This document shows, one piece after another, positions 52,251 through 60,699 of a stretch of 64,000 bases of DNA. A program made the translations under genes and the position numbers. Numbering within the stretch: the stretch's first letter is position 1; each line of letters opens with the position of its first letter. Under the pieces are notes generated by a model. The model was not told the origin of the DNA. It made no database searches and worked only from the letters and a program-made list of their open reading frames with translations. The stretch comes from Lachnospiraceae bacterium (GTDB lineage Bacteria > Bacillota_A > Clostridia > Lachnospirales > Lachnospiraceae), in NCBI GenBank assembly GCA_017561985.1, contig JAFZAZ010000014.1, positions 190,604 to 254,603 of the forward strand, given 5' to 3'.

Positions 52251-52281
52251 AAAGAAAAGGCTGTTGCTCTTCACAACAGCC
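52251..52281 (-). terminator. Terminator-like hairpin between khpA and rimM
   Basis: GGCTGTTG (52259-52266) pairs with CAACAGCC (52274-52281) around a seven-base loop; TTTTCTTT follows on the - strand (complement of 52251-52258). It lies six bases past the khpA stop and ahead of rimM, so it may partly end the ylxM-ffh-rpsP-khpA transcript. Confidence 0.8.
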
Positions 52282-52287
52282 CGACGT

Positions 52288-52518
52288 TTATTGCAGAATA
52301 TCCACAACAACCTTCTTGTCCTCTTTGACTGCAGCGACCTTCACCACTGTGCGGATCGCCTTCGCAATGCGTCCCTGCTTACCGATTACTTTACCCATAT
52401 CGTCGGGCGCAACTTTGAGCGTTATCACTACGTTGTTGCCGTTGACGGTCTCCGTAACGACTACCTGGTCAGGACAAGTAACCAGAGACTTAGCGATAAC
52501 TTCCACCAATTCTTTCAT
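52288..52518 (-). CDS. khpA: KH-domain RNA-binding protein KhpA
   Basis: Small RNA-binding protein of 76 residues that pairs with KhpB/Jag in Gram-positives and affects cell division and RNA regulation. The single KH domain covers nearly all of it: VEVIAKSLVTCPDQVVV, then the GxxG loop in GKVIGKQGRIAKAIRTVV. I take the ATG at 52518 with GGAGG seven bases upstream; the frame begins six codons earlier without support. It sits 14 bases after rpsP, the conserved rpsP-khpA pair. Confidence 0.95.
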   Translation of the reverse strand: MKELVEVIAKSLVTCPDQVVVTETVNGNNVVITLKVAPDDMGKVIGKQGRIAKAIRTVVKVAAVKEDKKVVVDILQ

Positions 52519-52532
52519 CGCGCACCCTCCGA

Positions 52533-52778
52533 TCACTTCGCAATACCGGCCTGCTTAAACAATCTGGCAACGGTCTCCGTAGGCTGAGCGCCGTTTGCAA
52601 GCCACTGCTTTGCAGCTTCCTCATCAACGCGGAATGCCATCGGCTCCTTCGTCGGATCGTACGTACCGATCTCAGCGATGAATCTTCCGTCTCTCGGGGA
52701 TCTCTCATCCGCGACAATCACTCTGTAGAAAGGAGCATGCTTCTGTCCCATTCTTCTCAAGCGAATCTTTACTGCCAT
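52533..52778 (-). CDS. rpsP: 30S ribosomal protein S16
   Basis: Ribosomal protein needed for 30S assembly. The protein is 81 residues, the usual length, with [20 protein letters not shown] at the start, the [20 protein letters not shown] stretch and the C-terminal [24 protein letters not shown] precedes the ATG. It follows ffh by about 83 bases, within one apparent transcript from the promoter at 54679-54707. Confidence 0.98.
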   Translation of the reverse strand: MAVKIRLRRMGQKHAPFYRVIVADERSPRDGRFIAEIGTYDPTKEPMAFRVDEEAAKQWLANGAQPTETVARLFKQAGIAK

Positions 52779-52861
52779 AGTATATTCACCTCCTTAGTGT
52801 AATCCGTAAAACTCAGGCAAAATGCCCTATATAAATGACCTTCCGGCCACGTATAACAAAT

Positions 52862-54202
52862 TTAGAAACCGAACGGCAGCTTCATGCCGAACTTCTTGCC
52901 CTTTTTGCCGTTCATCATGCCGGACATCTGCTTCATCATCTTCTTCGACTGCTCGAACTGCTTCATCAGACGGTTCACATCTGCGATGTCCACGCCGGCG
53001 CCCTTTGCAATACGGCGTTTTCTCGGCGGCGTGATGATGTCGGGAGCCAGGCGCTCCTGGCGCGTCATCGAGTTGATCATCGCCTCGGTCTGCTTGAACG
53101 CATCGTCGTCGATTTCGAGATCTTTCAGCTGTCCCATGCCGGGAAGCATTCCGAGAAGACTCTTGATGCCACCCATCTTCTTCATCTGCTGGATCTGTCC
53201 GTAGAAGTCTTCGAAATTGAAGTCGGCGCGACGGAACTTCTTCTCAAGCTCCTTCGCCTGTTCCTCGGAAACTTCGGCCTGCACCTTGTCGATCAGTGTG
53301 AGCACATCGCCCATGCCGAGGATTCTCGAAGCCATGCGGTCGGGATAGAACTGCTCCACGTCCGTGAGCTTCTCGCCGGTACCTACGTACAAAATCGGTT
53401 TTCCGGTGACTGCGCGCAGCGAAAGCGCCGCACCGCCTCTCGTATCGCCGTCGAGCTTCGTGAGGATCACGCCGGTGATGCCGATCTTTTCGTCAAATGT
53501 TGTTGCCACGTTCAGCACGTCCTGACCGGTCATCGCATCGACTGTCAAAACAGTATGGTGAACGCCGACGGCTTTCTTGATCTCGGAAAGCTCGTCCATA
53601 AGTTCCTCATCGATGTGCAGACGACCTGCGGTATCGATGATGATAACGTTGTTGTCCTCCTTGCGGGCATGTTCCATCGCAGCCTTTGCGATGTTGACCG
53701 CGCGGTTGTTGGTTCCCATGGAAAATACGGGAACTCCGACCTTGTCGCCGTTGACCTTCAACTGGTCGATGGCCGCCGGGCGGTAAATGTCGCATGCGAC
53801 CAGAAGCGGCCGCTTGCCCTGTCCCTTAAACTTGCCGGCCAGCTTTGCGCACATGGTCGTCTTGCCGGCACCCTGGAGACCGCACATCATGATGACGGTG
53901 GGACCGCCGGAAACCATCTCGATCTCCGTCGTCGTGTCTCCCATCAATGCGATCATCTCTTCGTTAACGATCTTGATGACCATCTGACCGGGCGTCAGGC
54001 TGTTGAGAACGTCCTGACCGACCGCACGCTCCGTAACCGCGGCGATGAACTGCTTTACGACTTTGAAGTTGACGTCCGCCTCGAGCAGCGCAAGCTTGAC
54101 CTCGCGCATCGCTTCCTTGACGTCGCTCTCCGAAAGTCTTCCCTTGCCGCGAAGCCGCCGGAATACATTTTGCAATTTATCCGAAAGATTCTCGAATGCC
54201 AC
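52862..54202 (-). CDS. ffh: Signal recognition particle protein Ffh
   Basis: GTPase that, with SRP RNA, targets membrane proteins co-translationally. The protein is 446 residues: N-domain (1-85), G-domain with GLQGAGKTTMCAKLAG, DTAGRLHIDEEL and TKLDGDTRGGAALS, and the Met-rich M-domain (from about 325, QMKKMGGIKSLLGMLPGMG, then MKQMSGMMNGKKGKKF). The start is a GTG at 54202 with AAGGAGA seven bases upstream. It lies 11 bases after ylxM. The SRP RNA gene is not in the window. Confidence 0.98.
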   Translation of the reverse strand: MAFENLSDKLQNVFRRLRGKGRLSESDVKEAMREVKLALLEADVNFKVVKQFIAAVTERAVGQDVLNSLTPGQMVIKIVNEEMIALMGDTTTEIEMVSGGPTVIMMCGLQGAGKTTMCAKLAGKFKGQGKRPLLVACDIYRPAAIDQLKVNGDKVGVPVFSMGTNNRAVNIAKAAMEHARKEDNNVIIIDTAGRLHIDEELMDELSEIKKAVGVHHTVLTVDAMTGQDVLNVATTFDEKIGITGVILTKLDGDTRGGAALSLRAVTGKPILYVGTGEKLTDVEQFYPDRMASRILGMGDVLTLIDKVQAEVSEEQAKELEKKFRRADFNFEDFYGQIQQMKKMGGIKSLLGMLPGMGQLKDLEIDDDAFKQTEAMINSMTRQERLAPDIITPPRKRRIAKGAGVDIADVNRLMKQFEQSKKMMKQMSGMMNGKKGKKFGMKLPFGF

Positions 54203-54213
54203 TTTCGTTCTCC

Positions 54214-54630
54214 TTACTGCAGGCTTGCAAGCAGATCCTCCGCAAGCTTCGCCAGCTTATCAAGCGCTTCCGCCGACTGCGGTTCCCCACATCGCTCCGA
54301 AAGACCGGCAATCCCGTCACGGATCTTCTCCGCCTGCTCCTCCAGCCCGCGAAACCGTTCCGCAAGCCGAAGTTTATCCTCATACTCATAGAGTTTGGCA
54401 CCGCACCGCTTCACGACGTCGTAAACGCCCTGACGGCTCAGGCCGTAGTCTCTGGATATCTCCGCGAGCGACATGTCGTTCGCGATATAATCTTCAAAAA
54501 TCGAACGCGCACGCTCCGAGAGCAGCGCTCCGTAATACGCATAATACACGGAAAGATCAACCGCCTCGTGGAGCCATTCCTCCGCGTCGGCCTTCTTGCC
54601 ACGGATCTTTCCCTCTCTGCCGGTGCTCAT
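54214..54630 (-). CDS. ylxM: YlxM/p13-type SRP-associated helix-turn-helix protein
   Basis: Small DNA- or RNA-binding-like protein of 138 residues paired with Ffh; in streptococci it modulates SRP activity. The helix-turn-helix core resembles a sigma-70 region 4: YYAYYGALLSERARSIFEDY and DMSLAEISRDYGLSRQGVYD. The tail is an acidic coiled coil with LEEQAEKIRDGIAGLSERCG. It has a basic N-terminal extension (TGREGKIRGKKADAEEW) longer than most homologues I recall. GGAGG precedes the ATG. It is the first gene behind a strong promoter. Confidence 0.93.
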   Translation of the reverse strand: MSTGREGKIRGKKADAEEWLHEAVDLSVYYAYYGALLSERARSIFEDYIANDMSLAEISRDYGLSRQGVYDVVKRCGAKLYEYEDKLRLAERFRGLEEQAEKIRDGIAGLSERCGEPQSAEALDKLAKLAEDLLASLQ

Positions 54631-54678
54631 CGTGCCACCTCCGCATCAGTGTAAAGTTTTTTTCTTAACACCTTTGCA

Positions 54679-54707
54679 AGTATACACGGCGATACCGTAA
54701 TTGTCAA
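54679..54707 (-). promoter_or_regulatory. Predicted strong sigma-A promoter of ylxM-ffh-rpsP-khpA
   Basis: Consensus TTGACA (complement of 54702-54707), 17-base spacer, TATACT (complement of 54679-54684). The leader is about 42 bases. This should drive the translation/secretion operon. Confidence 0.88.
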
Positions 54708-54755
54708 CAACATTTTTCGGAAAATGCAGCTATGCTCCCGCACGTTCCTTTATTC

Positions 54756-55490
54756 TTATTCTTTGCCGACGTTTCCGCCCCGGAAGCAGAACAGACCGAT
54801 GCCGACCGCGATCGTGAGATTCAGCGAATCCACCTCGTCCGACTGCGGAATCTTGATCGCCGTGCCGACCTCCGCATACACCGCGGGAAGGCCCGTCGCC
54901 TCGTTTCCGTACACAAGCGTGAACAGCTTCGGCTTGGGACATGTCACCGGCGAAAGCTCAAAACCGCCGTTGAGCATAAACGGAAAATACTCTCTCCCTA
55001 CGCCGGACGCAAAGCTCACGTACTCTTCAAACGAATCGTACATCGCGATGCGCATCGAGAATATCGCTCCCATCGACGCGCGCACTACCTTCGGGTTCAG
55101 CCAGTCCACGCCGGGCGCAATGATCGCGAGATCGTGGATCCCGTACGCAAGGCAGGTGCGGAGGATCGTGCCGAGATTGCCCATGTTCGAAGGATTTACG
55201 AGCATCACGTGAGGATTTTCCGGATTGAGTCTCTGCTCACTGGTCCGGAACACACCGATGACGAAGACATTTTCCTTGTCGCTCAGGCGCGCGATCGCCT
55301 TGTCGTTGTACCAGACCGGAATGCCCTCCTCTTCGCAGAGCGCCTCGACTCTCTCTTTCTCCGGGAACGTGCTGTGCACGAACACGCCGATCGTCGACTT
55401 CGGCCGCTTCCGCAAAAGCTCAAACGTCGGAAACGCACCGAGCGCGTAGGAATAACCGCAGCCTCGCTTGTAAGGTTTGATCACGTCCAT
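54756..55490 (-). CDS. TrmH/SpoU family RNA methyltransferase
   Basis: Predicted SPOUT 2'-O-ribose methyltransferase of 244 residues acting on tRNA or rRNA. The three knot motifs are visible: VMLVNPSNMGNLGTILRTCL with the conserved Asn/Arg, LFTLVYGNEATGLP, and the C-terminal SDEVDSLNLTIAVGIGLFCF. The N-terminal domain, about 95 residues (KPYKRGCGYSYALGAFPTFE), is of a type I cannot assign. I use the ATG at 55490 with GGAG seven bases upstream. It follows the GH36 gene by 18 bases with no terminator, so it is expressed with sugar genes; target RNA unknown. Confidence 0.85.
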   Translation of the reverse strand: MDVIKPYKRGCGYSYALGAFPTFELLRKRPKSTIGVFVHSTFPEKERVEALCEEEGIPVWYNDKAIARLSDKENVFVIGVFRTSEQRLNPENPHVMLVNPSNMGNLGTILRTCLAYGIHDLAIIAPGVDWLNPKVVRASMGAIFSMRIAMYDSFEEYVSFASGVGREYFPFMLNGGFELSPVTCPKPKLFTLVYGNEATGLPAVYAEVGTAIKIPQSDEVDSLNLTIAVGIGLFCFRGGNVGKE

Positions 55491-55508
55491 ATTGTATCTC
55501 CGTATCAA

Positions 55509-57758
55509 TTACACTGCCGTAAAATGCATGGTTCTGCTCACAAAATCCCCGAACGCGCCGACGATCAGGCCGCCGCGCATCCAGGTCTCGCCGAGTCTCA
55601 CCTCACCGGTGTCCTCGTTGCGGTAAGAGCGCTTCGGATCGAGTCCGCGAAGAAGAATGCGGCGCGAAGGCGTCGAAGGACGGTTCAGGATCTGAACAAA
55701 CGTAAACACCGCTTCGGACTTGTCTTTCGCCACGAACATCCACGCGTCGAAAGAATCGTCCTCAAAGAGATTTCCGAGGCGGTACTGGTCTCCCGTGCGC
55801 ACCAATGGATTGAACTTCTTGAACTTCTCGATCTGTCCGGGGATCGCCTCGCGGTCCTCCTTCGGGATGCGCGTTACGTCGAGCTCATAGCCGAAAGTTC
55901 CGACCATGGCGACATCGCCTCTCGTTGCGAACGGCGTCGTTCGGCCGATGGCGTGGTTCGGGCAGTCGGACACGTGCGCTCCCATCGTGGATACCGGGTA
56001 GCAAATGCTTGTGCCGTGCTGGATCTTCAGTCTCTCGATCGCATCGGTGTCGTCGGAAGCCCAGATCTGCGGCGCAAAATAAAGCATGCCGGGGTCAAAT
56101 CTCGCTCCGCCGCTCGAGCAGCCCTCGAGAAGAAGATTCGGATAGTCCGTCGTGAGGCGGTCCATCACCTCGTAAACACCGAGCACATAGCGATGCCACA
56201 GCTCGCGCTGGCGCTTTCTCGGAAGCGTCGTGGAGCCGACCTCGGACAGTGCGCGGTTCATATCCCATTTGATGTATTCTACATTGGCGTTGTCGAGGAT
56301 CGCGCGGATCTGTCCGTAGACATTTTCCCTCACCTCGGGATTCGAGTAGTCGAGAACATACTGCTCTCTCGCCTGCGTCATATCGCGACCGATGATCTGG
56401 ATTGCCCAGTCGGGATGCTCGCGGAACAGGTCGCTGTCCGGGCTCACCATCTCGGGCTCGAACCAGAGGCCGAACTTCATGCCTAGCGCGTTGATGCGGT
56501 CAACCAGAGGCTTCAGGCCGCCCTTGAGCTTCTCCTCGTTGACATACCAGTCGCCGAGCGAGCAGTCGTCGTAATTTCTCTTGCCGAACCATCCGTCGTC
56601 GAGGACGAGCATCTCGATTCCCATCTCGGATGCGGATTTGGCGATCGCGTAGATCTTCTCCTCGTCGAAGTTGAAGTACGTGCCCTCCCAGTTGTTGATC
56701 AGCACCGGGCGCATCTTGTCCTTCCACTGACCGCGGATCAGGTGTCTGCGGTAGAGATCGTGGAACGTGCGCGACATTGCGCCGATACCGTCACGGGAGT
56801 ACACCATGACAAGCTCAGGTGCCGTGAGGTCCTCCTCCGGTCTCAGAAGCCACGAAAAATCATACGGATTGATGCCCATCACCATGCGCGTGTAACCGCT
56901 CGTGGACACCTCCGCCTCCGCGAGGAAGTTTCCGCTGTACACAAGGTTGAAGCCGTACACCTCGCCCGACTCCTCGGTCGTATTCGGCGCGGCAAGGCCG
57001 AGAAACGGATTGTGCTGATGCGACGAGATGCCTCTGCGGCTCTCCACCGACTGCTTGCCGCTGTGGAGCGGTACGCGCGACACAGCGCGCTCTCTCGCCC
57101 AGTTTCCGTTCAGGGTGATCATTTCAAAAACGCTGTGATCCCACTCGACGCATCCCGAGAGGAACTGCTGAATGCGGATGTCGCTGTAGCCGCGATTGAT
57201 GACGCGCGCGCTTCTCGTGACGACCGCCAGGTCCTTAAACATCGTGTATGTAAGCTCTACGGTGAGGTCGCAGTGCGAATCCTCAAGCGTGACGATAAGC
57301 GTCTCCGCTTCATCTGCCGATGCATACGTAGCCGGGATGCAGGACACGCCCTTCTGGCGAAGCTTCGGTTTTCCCTTCTCGACACGGTATCCGGTGAAAC
57401 GCAGGTCACATGTCGACATTCCGTCCTCGTCGATTACCATAAGACATGGCTCGCGGTAGTCACCGGTTCCCGGGCACGGGAACTCAAACAACCGCGAATC
57501 CATGAAGATCAGGCGGTCGCGGTTGTTTCCGTTCGGCGTGAACGGATGATCGGAAAGGCGCATCAGATACGAAATGTCATCATCCCCGATCGGAGCACCG
57601 AAATAACAATGCAGCAAATACCCTTCCTGCGTGATTCCCATCGCATACGTGATGCTTCCGTTGTCCATCCGGAGCACGGTCACTTCCTCGGAGAACTCAC
57701 GCGTCGCATCCTTCGCCCAGAGGCGGTAGGAAATCGTACTCTTTTTCTCTGTTACCAT
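55509..57758 (-). CDS. Alpha-galactosidase, GH36, cytoplasmic
   Basis: Hydrolyses terminal alpha-1,6-galactose from raffinose-family sugars and galactomannan oligosaccharides. The protein is 749 residues, the size of tetrameric GH36 enzymes such as AgaN/AgaR. The nucleophile aspartate is in VEYIKWDMNRALSE, the acid/base in QIWASDDTDAIERL, and substrate residues in LDDGWFGKRNYDD and EGCSSGGARFDPGML. There is no signal peptide. An AAAGGG sequence is the only ribosome site, so translation may be modest. It lies between the Na/Pi symporter gene (26 bases upstream) and the methyltransferase gene. Rafinose transport genes are not seen here. Confidence 0.95.
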   Translation of the reverse strand: MVTEKKSTISYRLWAKDATREFSEEVTVLRMDNGSITYAMGITQEGYLLHCYFGAPIGDDDISYLMRLSDHPFTPNGNNRDRLIFMDSRLFEFPCPGTGDYREPCLMVIDEDGMSTCDLRFTGYRVEKGKPKLRQKGVSCIPATYASADEAETLIVTLEDSHCDLTVELTYTMFKDLAVVTRSARVINRGYSDIRIQQFLSGCVEWDHSVFEMITLNGNWARERAVSRVPLHSGKQSVESRRGISSHQHNPFLGLAAPNTTEESGEVYGFNLVYSGNFLAEAEVSTSGYTRMVMGINPYDFSWLLRPEEDLTAPELVMVYSRDGIGAMSRTFHDLYRRHLIRGQWKDKMRPVLINNWEGTYFNFDEEKIYAIAKSASEMGIEMLVLDDGWFGKRNYDDCSLGDWYVNEEKLKGGLKPLVDRINALGMKFGLWFEPEMVSPDSDLFREHPDWAIQIIGRDMTQAREQYVLDYSNPEVRENVYGQIRAILDNANVEYIKWDMNRALSEVGSTTLPRKRQRELWHRYVLGVYEVMDRLTTDYPNLLLEGCSSGGARFDPGMLYFAPQIWASDDTDAIERLKIQHGTSICYPVSTMGAHVSDCPNHAIGRTTPFATRGDVAMVGTFGYELDVTRIPKEDREAIPGQIEKFKKFNPLVRTGDQYRLGNLFEDDSFDAWMFVAKDKSEAVFTFVQILNRPSTPSRRILLRGLDPKRSYRNEDTGEVRLGETWMRGGLIVGAFGDFVSRTMHFTAV

Positions 57759-57784
57759 CGTAAACCCTTTTTCCTTTCGCGCAT

Positions 57785-59659
57785 TTATTTGCCGGACGCA
57801 CCTCCGGCAAGATCCGCCAAAGACAGCTGGCCCTCGCTCGCGTCTCCGTGAGCCGCCTGCTGTGCTTTGCCGAGTTTTTCAAAATACTGATCGTGAGCCG
57901 CATGATACGACTTGTTGTATGCAAGGTCGTGGCCCTGGTGAAGCTGCGTGACATAGTCGTGCGCACTGTTCGCAATCTCGGGATTTACTCGCGTGATGAC
58001 CGCAACACCGATGTTCGAGCACGTGTCCGCAATTCGCGAAAAATGCGTCAGCACATCGAGCAGTCCGGTTCCTGCGTTGACCGAGCACTTGCCCTCGCGC
58101 AGGCGCGCCATATGGTTGTCGCTGAGCGCATGGATCATGTCGTCCATGACCTCCTCGAGCGGTTCTATCTCACGCGCCGCATCGACATCACGCCGTTCGA
58201 ACGACTGTCTTGCAAGATCCAGCAAGCGGTCCATAACCTCGCGGGATACGGTAAGTTCCGCATGCGCCGCATCCGAAAAATGCACATTTTCCTCGTTCAG
58301 GATACGCGCGCGCTCCGAGATATCGTACGCGTGGTCTCCCATATGCTCGAACTCGCCGACGAGTTTGTAGTACTGATCCAGAATACGGATGTGAAGGTTC
58401 TCATTGAGGTGAGGCGAAAGCTGCACAAGATAATTGCTGACGCCGTCCGCGAGTGTGTCGATAATATCCTCGTCACGGTCCAGCTGCTCCTTGACCGAGA
58501 GGTCGTAATTGTCGATCAGCCCCATCGCCCGGTCGATGTTCTCAACCGACAGGTTAAACATGCGTTTCAGCGCATTATAACAGCTGTTGAACGCAAGTGC
58601 GGGCGTCGCGTAAAACACAGGATTGAGCGCTTCGAACTCGGGGATGTCCACTTTCTTCTCCGGGGAATCCTTGACAATCCGCCGCGAAAGTCTGGCAAAA
58701 ACGCTGACAAGAGGAAGCAGCACGATGGCACATCCGAGATTGAACACCGTGTTCGTGTTGGCAATGCTTCCTGCCGTCATGGATTGATTCCACAGGGAAT
58801 CCAGCACACCGAACGCGTGAAGCACATTGACGACGACAAGAACAAGGAACGTCTTGCCGAGGTTAAACAGAATATTTACGATACCGACACGCATCGCATC
58901 CGCTTTCGCTCCGATCGCGCACACGATGCCGGTCGTGAGACAGTCTCCGAGGTAAATTCCGACGATGATGATATATGCAACGCCGAATGTGATAATCGTG
59001 TTCGGCGACGTTGCCATCGTCTGCAGGATTGCCACCGTCGAGGAGGAACTCTGCAGCGTAAACGCCACTCCTGCTCCGCTCAGGTAGCCCAGGAAAGGAT
59101 TTCGCCCGATTCCCGCGAATATCTTGTCGATGACGCCGGTCTCGGTCAGTCCGTTCACCGAATCCGACATGTTGATGAGGCCGGTGAACAAAATACCGAA
59201 GCCCATTGCGACGCTTCCGATGGCATCGGACCTCCTGATCCGGATGAACATCAAAAGCAAAATGCCGATGACAAGAGCAATCGGTGCAAGTGTCGTAGGT
59301 TTCAAAAAGGTGAGCCACGACGTGGAATCCGAATTCAGGTCCATCAGACGGACGATCTGGCCGGTTACGGTCGTACCGACGTTCGCGCCGACGATGATGC
59401 CGAGCGACTGATTCAGCGTGATAATTCCGCCGGCCACAAGGCCCGACGTGATCACGATCGTCGCTGTCGAAGACTGAATGACAGCCGTCACAAGAAATCC
59501 GAGGAGGAAAGCCTTGAACGGATTGCCCGTCACCTTCTCCATCATGGATTTCAATTTGCCGGAGGAACTCTCCTTCAGGCTGCTGCTCATCAGGCGCATT
59601 CCGTACAGGAAAAGCGCCAATCCGCCGAACATCCTGATCAGAAGCAGGGGATAATTCAT
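57785..59659 (-). CDS. Na/Pi cotransporter family protein with C-terminal PhoU-like domain
   Basis: Sodium-phosphate symporter (NptA/YjbB type) of 624 residues. The N-terminal half has about eight to ten hydrophobic segments and the two inverted QSSS/QSST repeats that define the family: VTAVIQSSTATIVITSGL and VAFTLQSSSSTVAILQTM. From about residue 360 the protein is helical and soluble, with PhoU-like stretches (FEHMGDHAYDISERARILNE, LTVSREVMDRLLDLARQSFE). It is the first gene before the GH36 gene. An outward phosphate-export role is equally possible, as shown for YjbB in E. coli. Confidence 0.93.
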   Translation of the reverse strand: MNYPLLLIRMFGGLALFLYGMRLMSSSLKESSSGKLKSMMEKVTGNPFKAFLLGFLVTAVIQSSTATIVITSGLVAGGIITLNQSLGIIVGANVGTTVTGQIVRLMDLNSDSTSWLTFLKPTTLAPIALVIGILLLMFIRIRRSDAIGSVAMGFGILFTGLINMSDSVNGLTETGVIDKIFAGIGRNPFLGYLSGAGVAFTLQSSSSTVAILQTMATSPNTIITFGVAYIIIVGIYLGDCLTTGIVCAIGAKADAMRVGIVNILFNLGKTFLVLVVVNVLHAFGVLDSLWNQSMTAGSIANTNTVFNLGCAIVLLPLVSVFARLSRRIVKDSPEKKVDIPEFEALNPVFYATPALAFNSCYNALKRMFNLSVENIDRAMGLIDNYDLSVKEQLDRDEDIIDTLADGVSNYLVQLSPHLNENLHIRILDQYYKLVGEFEHMGDHAYDISERARILNEENVHFSDAAHAELTVSREVMDRLLDLARQSFERRDVDAAREIEPLEEVMDDMIHALSDNHMARLREGKCSVNAGTGLLDVLTHFSRIADTCSNIGVAVITRVNPEIANSAHDYVTQLHQGHDLAYNKSYHAAHDQYFEKLGKAQQAAHGDASEGQLSLADLAGGASGK

Positions 59660-59736
59660 TCCGTTACCTCACCTTCGTAAATACTTACCTACGCATTTTC
59701 CCATGTCCTGTCCGTCCCGCAGTGCCGGGGCACTTC

Positions 59737-60648
59737 TCAGAACGTCCAGTCGTAAGGTGTCAACTGGTAACAATAATAGTTCAGCCAGTTGGTATACAAT
59801 GTATTTGCATGGCCGCGCCACAGAAGAAGCGGCCGTTCATTGCAGTTATCGTTCGGATAGTAATTCTGCGGAAGGTCAATCGGAAGGCCCTTGCCGAGAT
59901 CTCTCTTGTACTCCTTGTCGAGCGTCACACGGTCGTACTCGGGATGGCCCATGACAAAGATCTGTCTTCCCTCTTTCGCCATCACGAGGAATACGCCGGC
60001 CTGTTCGGACTCGGCCATGATCGTGAGCTCCGGATGGTTCCGGATGTCCTCGGGATTCACCGTCGTATGGCGGGAATGCGGCATCCAAAATTCGTCGTCA
60101 AATCCGCGCACCAGAGGTTCGCGGCGGTTCATCACGCGGTGCCGGAACAGACCGAACATCTTCTTCTCGAGCGGGATCTTCGGAATCCCGTAATGGTGGT
60201 AAAGCGCGGCCTGTGCTCCCCAGCAGATGTGGATCGTGCTCGTCACATGAGTCTTGCTCCACTCCATAATGTCGACAAGCTCGTCCCAGTACGCGACTTC
60301 CTCAAACTCCATCTGCTCCACCGGAGCGCCGGTGATGATCAGTCCGTCAAAGCGGCGGTTTTTGATGTCATCGAACGTCAGATAAAACTGGTCGAGGTGA
60401 TTTTTCGCCGTGTTCTTGCCGGTGTACGTAGCTGTCGTGAGGAACGTGAGGTCGATCTGCAGCGGCGTGTTCGAAAGGCTGCGCATCAACTGTACCTCGG
60501 TGTCCTCCTTGAGCGGCATCAAGTTGAGGATCGCGATCGAAAGCGGTCGGATGTCCTGCGTTGTCGCCCTGTTTTCGTCCATCACGAAAATATTCTCGTC
60601 CACCAGCACCTTGCGCGCCGGCAGATCGTTCGCAACTTTGATTGGCAT
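59737..60648 (-). CDS. metA: Homoserine O-acetyltransferase (MetA family)
   Basis: Activates homoserine for methionine synthesis. The protein is 303 residues and aligns along its length with E. coli MetA from memory. The acyl-carrying cysteine is C142 in [19 protein letters not shown], with the catalytic histidine in [12 protein letters not shown] and the glutamate nearby. Residue 111, which selects the acyl donor, is Glu (GAPVEQMEF); E. coli has Gly there. Glu111 marks acetyl-CoA use, so I call it an acetyltransferase despite the common succinyltransferase label. AGGAGG lies eight bases before the ATG. Only 51 bases separate it from ligA, with no room for a SAM riboswitch. Confidence 0.93.
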   Translation of the reverse strand: MPIKVANDLPARKVLVDENIFVMDENRATTQDIRPLSIAILNLMPLKEDTEVQLMRSLSNTPLQIDLTFLTTATYTGKNTAKNHLDQFYLTFDDIKNRRFDGLIITGAPVEQMEFEEVAYWDELVDIMEWSKTHVTSTIHICWGAQAALYHHYGIPKIPLEKKMFGLFRHRVMNRREPLVRGFDDEFWMPHSRHTTVNPEDIRNHPELTIMAESEQAGVFLVMAKEGRQIFVMGHPEYDRVTLDKEYKRDLGKGLPIDLPQNYYPNDNCNERPLLLWRGHANTLYTNWLNYYCYQLTPYDWTF

Positions 60649-60699
60649 GTCATTTGCCTCCTGTATCTCCGCAGCCGGACGCCCCCGCGCCCGACGCGT

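Noticed and set aside
57848..59680. 610-codon + strand open frame antisense to the Na/Pi symporter
   Set aside because: Arg/His-rich shadow without domains; the - strand carries the QSSS repeats of a phosphate symporter.
59721..59734. AGTGCC/GGCACT hairpin after metA as a terminator
   Set aside because: Six-base-pair stem with a two-base loop and no T-run on either strand; readthrough to the Na/Pi gene cannot be excluded but no terminator is supported.
60649..60699. SAM riboswitch before metA or in its leader
   Set aside because: The leader lies in the 51-base gap on the ligA side; too short, with no riboswitch core.
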